From the NCBI GenBank assembly GCA_002408065.1, contig DHQI01000007.1, forward strand, positions 53,438-117,437: a stretch of 64,000 nt of DNA, in the 5' to 3' direction. How positions within the stretch are numbered: position 1 is the first letter of the stretch; every line of letters begins with the position of its first letter. The position numbers and the translations under genes are program-made. The stretch comes from Bacteroidales bacterium UBA5342. GTDB lineage: Bacteria; Bacteroidota; Bacteroidia; Bacteroidales; UBA5342. Positions 27,435 through 36,024 of the stretch are shown here, one piece after another. Under the pieces are notes generated by a model. It did no database searches, was not told the DNA's origin, and was given only the letters and a program-made list of their open reading frames with translations.

Positions 27435-29666
27435 ATGAATTTCAACATCAATCAACTTTCCAAAACACTGTTTATTTCTGTGATAATACTGCTCAAGAGT
27501 ATTATCTGTGTGGCTAATGACACTGACAACACCCTTTTCTATTGGGTATCTGACAAAACTGGTACCGACGATACTTTTCTAAAAAAATACGGACCCGATT
27601 CACAGGGTGAATGCCTTCATTACTTGTCGCGGGTAGATGGGCTTAGTTTACAAAGACAACCGGCAGTGGGCATTGGTAATGCTATGCGCAATAATACCGA
27701 GAACTGGCAGGGTTTTGTGGACTACGTAGCCAAAGTCAACCCAGATATCGTGTTGGGGATGAATAGCGGGTTAATGAATAAAAGCTGGGCATTTGACTCT
27801 CGCGAAACTTGGTCTAAAAGTTGGGCAGGCGATGTAGGCCTTATCGTTAACGCTAAAGCAGCTGGGATAAAGAAAGTCATAATGTTTATGCAAAGCCCTC
27901 TATCAAAAGGACAGAAGCAAACCTTCGATCCGACTCAGGGAGGGGCAGACCTTAACCAGCGCATTCTGGATTGTGTTGAATACGCCGATTTTGTGGAGGC
28001 TACTAAACCCGATGGCATTACTGTGACCTACGGGCTTATTGATGCGCATCCTGCTAAATCGACCATAGCCCCGGACGACTACCACAAAGCTTATGTAGAT
28101 CTGGTAAAAGCGTTTAAAGCCAAAAACTATGTACTCGAAGAGATACAAATTGATATGAAAACGCAAACCGTGAACAATAGTGCTAACAAATTGATGTCAG
28201 CCTGCAAACGTGCTTACACTGAGATACTACAACAAACCGGTGAAAAAGTACGCCTAAGCTGGTACACCTGGAATGGTGGTGTAGACAACTTATCTGATGC
28301 CAATAATATGCTTCGAAATGCTTTTGAAAATATAGCCCAACACCCCGACCGCAAATACATCACCGGGCTTTTGTTGGATGGTAACAACGAAAACCGCTCC
28401 GGCATCACAGACCTCATCCCTACCGACCAATCACAAAAATACACGATCACTGCCCGATTAAACGAAGCCTTTAGTATACTTGAATATCTGGAAGTATTGA
28501 ACCCAACACAGAAAGGAGATCCAATACTGGGCTCTAATAATACCAGTGGTAGTATAAAAATCCCCAAAGCTAAACCAGACAATGTCTCAGTTACGAATGT
28601 AAGCAAAAACAGCTTAAAGATTAGCTGGGAAGATAATATACAGAACGAAACAGGGTTTGTTATCGAACGTTCAACAGATGATAATCCAGCTTGGGAGACA
28701 CTCAAAGACATTCAAAGCAACACCACATTATACAGAGATGAAAATCTCAAAGAATTCACAAAATATTACTACCGCTTAAAAGCGAAATACAAAGGTGATA
28801 CCTTATCCAATGCCACTAATCCCGTTATCGGACGTACGTCCAAAGGTATTCATCAAAGTCTTCAAAACGGATGGACAGGCATTTCTCTTGGAGACAGCCT
28901 CGTAAGCCTATCAAGCACCTCTTTTTTTAGCAACGACACCCTCATCATAGATGCTGGCGATGGTGATTTTTGGACAGAAAAAGACCGTGGACACTTTGTC
29001 TACCGACCAATGACTGGCAATGGATATCTCATTGCTCAACTCACCAATTTTGAGCACGCACAAACTTTTTCGATGGCTGGCTTAATGATGCGAGAAACGC
29101 TTGATGAAGGTGCGAAAATGACCAGTATGCTATTAGTATCAGATCCTGGCCCCATCCTTCGCGACCGTACAATAACCAACGGAAGCGTGAATCAAAAACC
29201 TTTTAATAAAACAGGAGAAAAAGCTCCTTATTGGGTAAAAATAGAAAGAGTTGATCACACTTTTAGCGGATACATTAGTCCTGACGGCACAAGCTGGAAA
29301 TTAATAAGAAGCATTAGTATTCCTATGAACAAAGACATCTACGTTGGGTTTGTGGGGACTACTCACACCAACACTTCCATTGGCAACTATGGCTTCACAA
29401 ACATTAGTTACAAGCTAGAAACGTCCAATCAAGACATTAAAAAAGAAACCATTCATCTCACCTATAACAAACAGAAAGAGGAAATATCAATAAAAAGCCT
29501 AAACTCCTATCCTGTAAATGTGTGCATTTATGACCTCAGTGGGAAATTGGTTCTCAGCACTAAGACTCGCACTCAATCAATAGATGTGTCTCATTTGAAA
29601 GTGGGTCAGTATATTGTTTCTGTGCACAACAAGACATTTAATGCTACGAAAATTTTTACGAAGTAG
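27435..29666 (+). CDS. T9SS-exported protein with unrecognised N-terminal domain, Fn3 and concanavalin-type module
   Basis: 743 residues. The signal peptide spans about 1-27 (ISVIILLKSIICVA). Residues about 30-370 form a domain I do not recognise; alternating strands with acidic ends (NPDIVLGMNSG, IKKVIMFMQSP, KPDGITVTYGLID, LEEIQIDMKTQ, KVRLSWYTWNGG) suggest a TIM-barrel-like fold. An Fn3-like domain (about 380-470) follows, then a concanavalin-type module (about 475-655; MRETLDEGAKM, ILRDRTITNG) nearly identical in motifs to that of the 21164 product, and a T9SS sorting domain at the end (VCIYDLSGKLVLSTKT). Tight coupling to the sulfatase gene (18 bp) suggests the two act on the same polymer. 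The N-terminal domain is a candidate new glycosidase or lyase. Confidence 0.75.
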   Translation: MNFNINQLSKTLFISVIILLKSIICVANDTDNTLFYWVSDKTGTDDTFLKKYGPDSQGECLHYLSRVDGLSLQRQPAVGIGNAMRNNTENWQGFVDYVAKVNPDIVLGMNSGLMNKSWAFDSRETWSKSWAGDVGLIVNAKAAGIKKVIMFMQSPLSKGQKQTFDPTQGGADLNQRILDCVEYADFVEATKPDGITVTYGLIDAHPAKSTIAPDDYHKAYVDLVKAFKAKNYVLEEIQIDMKTQTVNNSANKLMSACKRAYTEILQQTGEKVRLSWYTWNGGVDNLSDANNMLRNAFENIAQHPDRKYITGLLLDGNNENRSGITDLIPTDQSQKYTITARLNEAFSILEYLEVLNPTQKGDPILGSNNTSGSIKIPKAKPDNVSVTNVSKNSLKISWEDNIQNETGFVIERSTDDNPAWETLKDIQSNTTLYRDENLKEFTKYYYRLKAKYKGDTLSNATNPVIGRTSKGIHQSLQNGWTGISLGDSLVSLSSTSFFSNDTLIIDAGDGDFWTEKDRGHFVYRPMTGNGYLIAQLTNFEHAQTFSMAGLMMRETLDEGAKMTSMLLVSDPGPILRDRTITNGSVNQKPFNKTGEKAPYWVKIERVDHTFSGYISPDGTSWKLIRSISIPMNKDIYVGFVGTTHTNTSIGNYGFTNISYKLETSNQDIKKETIHLTYNKQKEEISIKSLNSYPVNVCIYDLSGKLVLSTKTRTQSIDVSHLKVGQYIVSVHNKTFNATKIFTK

Positions 29667-29709
29667 AGAAGGTATTAACATTGTGCCGCAGACCTTGGCA
29701 TGTAGGAGT

Positions 29710-29785
29710 TAGCCCCAAACTGGGGTCGCACGTCTGCAGAAGAATAATTCTTCTACAGACGTATGACTCCTTATCCAGAGTCACA
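29710..29785. repeat. Inverted repeat between convergent genes
   Basis: ACGTCTGCAGAAGAAT at 29730-29745 and its near-complement ATTCTTCTACAGACGT at 29747-29762 form a near-perfect palindrome. The symmetry continues less exactly outward (GGGGTCGC against GTATGACTCC), and CCCCAAACTGGGG at 29713-29725 can fold alone. There is no T tract, so it is not a standard terminator. Confidence 0.55.
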
Positions 29786-29858
29786 CAAAGTGATAACAGA
29801 CTAATATTCAACATCCACAACTCCGGCTTTAGCCTTTTTGTTATTGAGAACAAATCTA

Positions 29859-31418
29859 CTAAGGCACATAATTCCGGTCATCGGTATTCAGCCATCCAGC
29901 TTCTATTAGCTCCCCTGACATTCGTCTATTGTAATAATTAGAATCACGACCGGAGTATTTGTAGTTATCAAACAGATCGCCTTGGTCCAACATACGCGGA
30001 TCGCCTTGCAAAGTAAGCTGACGCTCCATTTCGGCACATAGCTGACTTGCAAGTTTTGCCTGTGATAGAGCTAAATTGTGGATACAATAAGGGTCTCTTT
30101 TCAAGTTATAAAGTTCCATTTCGGTGCGTTTACCAAAACTCATGTCCCAGTATTTTTTCTCATCCTCCTCAAAAAGGCTCTGTAGCACCTGTGTCTTAGT
30201 TGGGCTAGCGTCTACATTGGGATATCCCATCTCTGGATTTCCTGCCGGCCAGCGCTCTGTCTTATAGTTTTTCACAAAAAGATATTCTTCCGTCACCATA
30301 CCACGTATGGGATAGCCTTGGTCATCAGGACGACCAATATCATGACGCTCCTTGCCTATCAGCACTTGTTGACGTTCTGCTGTAACCTGACCTTCATTTT
30401 TAGAGTTAAATATTTCTGTCAAACTGCGACCCGTGAACGCCTGCATCCCTATGTTCTGAGCATCAAAACCTGCTAATTCCAAAAAACTAGGAACAAAATC
30501 GATAAAACTCACAAAATCGTCGATCACACGCCCTGGTTTTTTAATGCCCTGAGGCCACATAATAGCCAGAGGTAAATGATTAGAAAACTGATAAGCCTGA
30601 CCTTTGGCCCTCGGAAAGGGCATCCCGTTATCTGCCGTCACTACTACAATGGTATTCTCTAGTTCTCCAATCTCTTCCAGATGGCCTAGCATTCTACCCA
30701 AGTGTTGATCAAAATGATTGAGCTCAAAAGCGTAATCCATCATATCAATCCGCACAGAATCGTTATCGGGCCAAAAGGACGGCACCTCATCTATCATTTG
30801 CGGATCATAGCGTCCAATTTTTATTGAAGATTTAAAAGTATAAGCCCGGTGAGGCTCCAAACTACCAAACCAAAAACAAAAAGGCTGATCTTTCGGTTTA
30901 TCCTGCAGAAATTGCTTAAAATTGGCCGCATAATCGTTATTCGAAATCTCTGGAGTAAGTGCTTTTAGTTTATGTGCATCCCATCCTTTTCCTGCTAGCT
31001 GGCGTTTTTTTCCATTAATATGCCCCGGATCTCCAGGTGCCCATTTTTTTCCGGTAGCGCCTACAAAATAACCATTTTCGGCTAATGCTTCCGGGTAGGT
31101 TTTAAATTCTTTAGGAAAATAACAAAAATGATTAGCCGCCTCCTTTAGCTGCCAACTGTTTCTCCCTGTAAGGATACAAGCTCTGGAAGGGGCACATTTA
31201 GCATTGGGAGTAAAAGCATTGGTAAACAGTAAACCTTCGTCTGCCACACGGTCAAAGTTTGGCGTTTTTACCCAAGTACAGCCATAGGCTCCCATATGCG
31301 GATAAGACACGTCATCGGCTAAACAGAATAGAATATTAGGCTTGCTCTGATTATTTTCAGAAGGTTTACAAGCACACAAAACCAATAACAAAAAAGATAT
31401 AGACTGAATTAACTTCAT
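29859..31418 (-). CDS. S1 family sulfatase, lipoprotein
   Basis: 519 residues. The leader MKLIQSISFLLLVLCAC has a lipobox LCAC with lipidation at Cys17. The formylglycine motif is C-A-P-S-R with Cys75 (PNAKCAPSRACILTGR); the metal site opens with FCLADDVSYPHMGAYG. The sequence resembles the heparan N-sulfatase (sulfamidase)-like branch of family S1 (TPNFDRVADEGLLFTNAFTP, NSWQLKEAANH), a branch that in marine Bacteroidota also acts on algal sulfated sugars. It converges on the 27435 gene. The next gene upstream on the same strand (31524) has its own terminator, so this gene is probably transcribed separately from the 31419-31476 region. Confidence 0.92.
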   Translation of the reverse strand: MKLIQSISFLLLVLCACKPSENNQSKPNILFCLADDVSYPHMGAYGCTWVKTPNFDRVADEGLLFTNAFTPNAKCAPSRACILTGRNSWQLKEAANHFCYFPKEFKTYPEALAENGYFVGATGKKWAPGDPGHINGKKRQLAGKGWDAHKLKALTPEISNNDYAANFKQFLQDKPKDQPFCFWFGSLEPHRAYTFKSSIKIGRYDPQMIDEVPSFWPDNDSVRIDMMDYAFELNHFDQHLGRMLGHLEEIGELENTIVVVTADNGMPFPRAKGQAYQFSNHLPLAIMWPQGIKKPGRVIDDFVSFIDFVPSFLELAGFDAQNIGMQAFTGRSLTEIFNSKNEGQVTAERQQVLIGKERHDIGRPDDQGYPIRGMVTEEYLFVKNYKTERWPAGNPEMGYPNVDASPTKTQVLQSLFEEDEKKYWDMSFGKRTEMELYNLKRDPYCIHNLALSQAKLASQLCAEMERQLTLQGDPRMLDQGDLFDNYKYSGRDSNYYNRRMSGELIEAGWLNTDDRNYVP

Positions 31419-31476
31419 ATTATAATAAGTCCTTTTTTAATAGATACCAATGAGTTTTCTTTCAAAAAATCAAAAA

Positions 31477-31506
31477 AAGAGGTCTGAAAACCATCCAGAC
31501 CTCCTA
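31477..31506 (-). terminator. Rho-independent terminator for the 31524 gene
   Basis: GAGGTCTG (31479-31486) and CAGACCTC (31496-31503) form a hairpin followed, reading the minus strand, by a T-rich tract. It lies directly after the stop of the 31524 gene. Confidence 0.75.
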
Positions 31507-31523
31507 GTTTTAATTATGAAAAG

Positions 31524-33500
31524 CTACTGCACAACAATTTTATATGTTTTTTGCGCCTCTTCAGTAGCTACTTTAAGCAGATAAATGCCCGGAACAAAGC
31601 TCTTTTCAGAAACAATGCGCGAAGTCGAGAACTGATCGTTGTACAAGCATTGTCCTGACAGGTTGTATACTGACAATTGTGACTTTGTAGCAGCATTTAG
31701 CTCTACAACCATCCTGCGATCTGATACATATGCTTTTTCACAAATATCTACACGCTCAATAGCTACAGTAGTATTCTTATCCGGCAAGAAAGCAAATCCA
31801 GAGAAACTAGAACCATTGCCACCTGCTAAGTGCTGTACTTTTAAGAGATACTTTCCTGTAATTGAAGCATCAATAGTGATTGAAGACGTAATTTTCACCC
31901 ACACCGAGTTGGCCTGACCACTTGCCAAATTGGGGGTTTTTGCTAAACCGATATAAGAACAATTGGATGTACCAAGATCACCATTGGCACTTGCAATACT
32001 CAGACCTCCTGCATTAAAGTCAAGGTTCACCACTTCATTCGCATTATTGATTTCTTTATACTCCATCAGGCTGACTGCAAACTGAGAGCCATTACCACCT
32101 CGAGTGCGTGCTGCTAGCTGGTATTTACCTGCCTTGGCAAACTCTACCGTATAGTAAAAGGTCATACCCAGGGTATTTTCGATAGAATACGGATTGGAAT
32201 TAAAACCAATAGAAGTATTATAAGTCGTCTCAACAACACTCCTTGGGTGATTTGTAAATGAAACAGGTGATTTAACATCGCCTTCTATAAAAGTAACACC
32301 GGCATCCTGATCCATAGAAGCCACACCGGATGAGACCTTATCAAAATGTGAAGCATCACACATATAGAGCTCGTTCCATTTATCAATTAAATGGGCCTCT
32401 GTTAAGGTGTCAGTAGCCTGAAAAGCAGTATCTACAGCACCTGCAAAATAGGAATAAAACGGGTAATCGGTGCCTGCAGTTACCACATACACTTCTGTCG
32501 TATCCTTCTCGCCTTTACTATTGATAGTACTGGCTTGCACTAAATATGATCCTGCACTTGGCAATACGTAAGTGTCGCTCCAGTCATCACCCGATTGTGT
32601 TGGTGTGCCACCATAGGAGGCGCCATTGATAATAAAATCAACAGAGCTAATAGTAGTACCCGCAACAGCTGTAGCCGTAGCAGATAGATTAATAGTGCCA
32701 CCAATCATAGTATTGCTATTATTAGCTGGAGATGTTAACTCTACAGAAGGGTCTGTAGCTACAGATTGTTTTACAAAAGTAAAACCTCCAAACTGTCCAT
32801 TTGTAGATCCGATAGAACCAATAGCATCACCTGAAACTAGCATAACGACATACTGATCCTCGGTATTACTAACTGTAAGGGCTTCGTCATTTACCAAAAA
32901 AGCATCAGAGCCTGTTCCCCAACCAGTACCCTGAGCAGTACAGTCATCCGTGGTACTTTTTTGTTTCAATGCTGATACAATAGACAGTTTACCATCTGTT
33001 TCTTTTTTATAAATAGCATAGCCAAAATTCTGATTAGCCTTAATGCCGACATAAAAATCATAGCTGCCCACTTCTGGAAATTGAACAGTATAGAAAGCCC
33101 ATTGTCCCTTTCCACGCCAACCTTTAGATCCTCCATTATAGCGCAATTGCGCTGTTACTGTCGTAATATCTTTATATATTTCACCACCACCAGTATCAGT
33201 ACTACCGGTTGAATTATACCCTATAACAGCACCAACTTCACCAGCTACAGTTCCGTCTATACGGTCAAAATCACGACAATCAACAAAATCATTCAATGGT
33301 GACGCAGGAAACTCAGTAAGCATAGTTTGAACCCCATCAGTATATTTACGCTCTCCTGCATTGCTCCCTACACCTGTATACTCACACCCTACGCCAGGGT
33401 AAACAATACTAGTATAATCCGGTATTGGCGTCACGCTTGTTTGTGCACTTACATAGTACAAAACACTTAACATAAAAAGTAAATTTCCAATTCGTTTCAT
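31524..33500 (-). CDS. T9SS-exported protein of unknown function, paralogue A
   Basis: 658 residues with a signal peptide ending VSAQ (about residue 20). Residues about 22-240 are a beta-rich domain (IPDYTSIVYPGVGCEYTG, FVDCRDFDRIDGTVAGEVG, GQWAFYTVQFPEVGSYDFYV). Residues about 250-340 are a bacterial Ig-like domain of the kind found in surface enzymes (SPANNSNTMIGGTINLSATA). Residues about 345-580 contain another jelly-roll-like part (FYYTVEFAKAGKYQLAARTR). The end is a T9SS sorting domain (LSVYNLSGQCLY...KIVVQ). Both halves read as carbohydrate-binding beta-sandwiches with no obvious catalytic motif. It is a collinear paralogue of the 33739 gene. A surface glycan-binding role taking the place of SusD-like proteins is my inference. 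Confidence 0.75.
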   Translation of the reverse strand: MKRIGNLLFMLSVLYYVSAQTSVTPIPDYTSIVYPGVGCEYTGVGSNAGERKYTDGVQTMLTEFPASPLNDFVDCRDFDRIDGTVAGEVGAVIGYNSTGSTDTGGGEIYKDITTVTAQLRYNGGSKGWRGKGQWAFYTVQFPEVGSYDFYVGIKANQNFGYAIYKKETDGKLSIVSALKQKSTTDDCTAQGTGWGTGSDAFLVNDEALTVSNTEDQYVVMLVSGDAIGSIGSTNGQFGGFTFVKQSVATDPSVELTSPANNSNTMIGGTINLSATATAVAGTTISSVDFIINGASYGGTPTQSGDDWSDTYVLPSAGSYLVQASTINSKGEKDTTEVYVVTAGTDYPFYSYFAGAVDTAFQATDTLTEAHLIDKWNELYMCDASHFDKVSSGVASMDQDAGVTFIEGDVKSPVSFTNHPRSVVETTYNTSIGFNSNPYSIENTLGMTFYYTVEFAKAGKYQLAARTRGGNGSQFAVSLMEYKEINNANEVVNLDFNAGGLSIASANGDLGTSNCSYIGLAKTPNLASGQANSVWVKITSSITIDASITGKYLLKVQHLAGGNGSSFSGFAFLPDKNTTVAIERVDICEKAYVSDRRMVVELNAATKSQLSVYNLSGQCLYNDQFSTSRIVSEKSFVPGIYLLKVATEEAQKTYKIVVQ

Positions 33501-33651
33501 AATTAAAATAATTAGTTGGTTAAATCAATTTTATTCATTAAAATCGAATGCAAGTAATTCATTTTCAAAAACCACACCTTGCTACAACGTGCAAAGATTT
33601 ATCAATTTAGTACATTTGTTATTGCTTGAAAAAATCATCGTTCAGCTCATT

Positions 33652-33657
33652 TGTACA
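33652..33657. promoter_or_regulatory. TGTACA motif upstream of the 31524 gene
   Basis: A perfect TGTACA palindrome (TTTGTACAAG context) lies about 150 bp upstream of the ATG at 33500, after the terminator of the preceding paralogue. A related AGTACA occurs at 33609. Confidence 0.4.
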
Positions 33658-33689
33658 AGCGCCGTACTGATATTAGTTTCATCATTGAA

Positions 33690-33720
33690 AAAAGCCCGGA
33701 TAAAAATCCGGGCTTACTAA
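33690..33720 (-). terminator. Rho-independent terminator for the 33739 gene
   Basis: AAGCCCGGAT (33692-33701) and ATCCGGGCTT (33706-33715) form a perfect 10-bp stem with an AAAA loop and a T tract on the minus strand. It separates the two paralogues into independent units. Confidence 0.88.
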
Positions 33721-33738
33721 AAACAAAACTCTAAAAAA

Positions 33739-35718
33739 CTACGGTACAACTATTTTATAAGTTGCCTGCGATTTTTCAGTGGTCACCTTAACCAAATAAA
33801 CCCCTTGTGAAAAACTCTTATCAGAAACGATGCGTGATGCATTAAACATATCTGTATAAACACAACGACCCGATAAGCTGTAAACCGACACCTGAGACTT
33901 AGTAGCATCAGGCAGCTCAACCACTACTTTTCTATTGGCAGAATAAACTTTGTCACAAACTGCAACACTCTCTGAGATAGCAGAAGCACCATTGCTTGGC
34001 AAGAATGTAAAACCTGCAAAACTAGACGTATTACCCCCTTCCAAATGACTAACTCTCAACAGATATTTTCCGGTAGCTGCTGCATCTATCACAATAGGAG
34101 TAGCTACACGCACCCAAATAGAATTGGCTTGAGTATTCTCTACATTAACAGTTTTCGCCATACCAATATAAGAGCTCTTCATTGTTGTTGTATCTTTGTC
34201 TCCATTTGCACTGGCCACACTAATCCCCATTGTGTTAAAATCAAGATTAACAACCTCTTGTGAATTATTAATCTCTTTATACTCCATTAGGCTTGCAGCA
34301 AATTTTGAGCCTGCTCCCCCTCTTGTACGAACAGCCAACTGATATTCTCCAGCTTTGGCAAACTCTACAGTATAATAAAATGTTGCCCCAAGTGTATTTT
34401 CAACAGACGCCGGGTTACCATTGTAACCAATAGAGGTAATAACACTAGTCTCAATCACTTCTCTTGGGTGACCTGCAAACGAAACCGGACTTGTATTTTC
34501 TCCATTTATAAACGTCACACCAGCATCCTCATCAACTGATGCTGTGTCAGCTGATACTTTATCAAAACATTCCGTATTACACATGTAAGACTCATTCCAT
34601 TTATCAATAAGGTCTGCTTCAGTCAAATTATCAAGTGCTATAAATGCAGTGTCAACTGGTCCTGCAAAATAAGAATAGAATGGATAATCTGTTCCAACGG
34701 TAACCACTGTCTTTTCAGTTGTCACTGTTTCGCCTTTGTCATTTGTGGTAGTTGCCTGTACAGTATATGCGCCATCTGCTGTCAATTGGTACGTACCACT
34801 CCATACATCACCAGCTTGAGTTGGAGTTCCACCATAAGATTCACCATTAATAAGAAAATCTACAGCACTAATGCTTGTCCCTTCGGCAGCTGTCACAGTA
34901 GCACTTAGGTCGATAGTAGCAGCTGCAGCGCTATTGCTATTATTAAGCGGAGCAGTAAGCTCAATCATAGGTTTGGTATCTGCCACCTGCTTAATGAAAG
35001 CAAAACCTCCAAATTGTCCGTTAGTAGCACCTATTGCACCTGTAGCATCACCCGATACTAACAAGACAACATATTCATCATTGGTATTACTTACAGTAAT
35101 GGCCTCATCATTTACTAAATAAACAGCAGCATCACCTTTCCATTCACCACTCATCTTACAGTCGTCATTAACACTTTTTTCTTTTAGTGGAGTAACAACT
35201 GAAAGCTTACCATTAGATTGTTTTTTATAAATAGCAAAACCAAAATTTTGATTAGATCTAATGCCAACATGAAAATCATAAGTAATAGCTTCAGGAAACT
35301 GCACAGTATAAAAAGCCCACTGGCCTGTACCACGCCAAACATCTGCTCCGCCATTGAAACGCAATTGTGCAAAGGTGGTTGTTTTGTCAGTATAAACCTC
35401 CATACCTCCGCCGTCAGTATTACCTGTTTTGTTGTATCCAACAACAACACCGACCTCGCCTGCTATCGTACCATCTATACGGTCAAAATCACGAACGTTA
35501 ACAAAATCATTTTTAGCAGTCGCAGGAAATTCGGTAAACATCATTTGTGTTCCGTCTGTATACGTTCGTTCACCAGGATTTTCTCCTTTAGCTGTAAATT
35601 CACATCCAACACCGGGATAAGAATTCATCGTATAATCCGGTATAGGATTCACACTCTCTTGCGCGTTGATAAACCCAACAGCACATAACATTAAAAGTAA
35701 ATTTACTAATCGTTTCAT
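33739..35718 (-). CDS. T9SS-exported protein of unknown function, paralogue B
   Basis: 659 residues, collinear with the 31524 product over its whole length: signal peptide (MKRLVNLLLMLCAVGFINAQ), N-terminal beta domain (IPDYTMNSYPGVGCEFTAKG), Ig-like domain (APLNNSNSAAAATIDLSATV), a second beta-sandwich (FYYTVEFAKAGEYQLAVRTR) and a T9SS sorting domain ending YKIVVP. Conserved Asp and aromatic residues (DFDRIDG, GQWAFYT, SYMC) across both copies point to shared ligand binding. The two genes have separate terminators and separate TGTACA-containing upstream regions, so both are independently expressed. I found no family name for the N-terminal domain. Confidence 0.75.
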   Translation of the reverse strand: MKRLVNLLLMLCAVGFINAQESVNPIPDYTMNSYPGVGCEFTAKGENPGERTYTDGTQMMFTEFPATAKNDFVNVRDFDRIDGTIAGEVGVVVGYNKTGNTDGGGMEVYTDKTTTFAQLRFNGGADVWRGTGQWAFYTVQFPEAITYDFHVGIRSNQNFGFAIYKKQSNGKLSVVTPLKEKSVNDDCKMSGEWKGDAAVYLVNDEAITVSNTNDEYVVLLVSGDATGAIGATNGQFGGFAFIKQVADTKPMIELTAPLNNSNSAAAATIDLSATVTAAEGTSISAVDFLINGESYGGTPTQAGDVWSGTYQLTADGAYTVQATTTNDKGETVTTEKTVVTVGTDYPFYSYFAGPVDTAFIALDNLTEADLIDKWNESYMCNTECFDKVSADTASVDEDAGVTFINGENTSPVSFAGHPREVIETSVITSIGYNGNPASVENTLGATFYYTVEFAKAGEYQLAVRTRGGAGSKFAASLMEYKEINNSQEVVNLDFNTMGISVASANGDKDTTTMKSSYIGMAKTVNVENTQANSIWVRVATPIVIDAAATGKYLLRVSHLEGGNTSSFAGFTFLPSNGASAISESVAVCDKVYSANRKVVVELPDATKSQVSVYSLSGRCVYTDMFNASRIVSDKSFSQGVYLVKVTTEKSQATYKIVVP

Positions 35719-36024
35719 AAGAATTTGGTATTAAAATTAAACTTAGATATTAAATTTGACTGCAAGAACTTAATTTTCTACTTCTTTTTTTAGCCAAAAC
35801 GTGCAAACCATTATCTATGATGTACATTCCTTAAATTTCACCTGTTCACGATACAAGCTCATATGTACACTACCAATTCGTACAGCACGCATAGTGCAAG
35901 CCTGAGCTGAAATTGCTTTTGGTCAACGAAAAAAAGTCGTCCGATAGACCATCAGACAACTTTTTATAAAAACACCTTCAACTTATTATTCCTAGCTTAT
36001 CTTTTTTTATGACAGCACTTCACA
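35719..36024. promoter_or_regulatory. Regulatory gap with two TGTACA motifs
   Basis: This 306-bp gap between the GH27 gene and paralogue B contains TGTACA at 35821-35826 and 35864-35869, 43 bp apart, plus a terminator for the GH27 gene at its left end. CGTACA at 35879 is a further near-match. No gene was recognised. Confidence 0.5.
35930..35966 (-). terminator. Rho-independent terminator for the GH27 gene
   Basis: AAAAAGTCGTCCGAT and ATCAGACAACTTTTT pair around AGACC with two mismatches or wobbles, about 60 bp after the stop at 36025, with a T tract on the minus strand. Confidence 0.7.
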
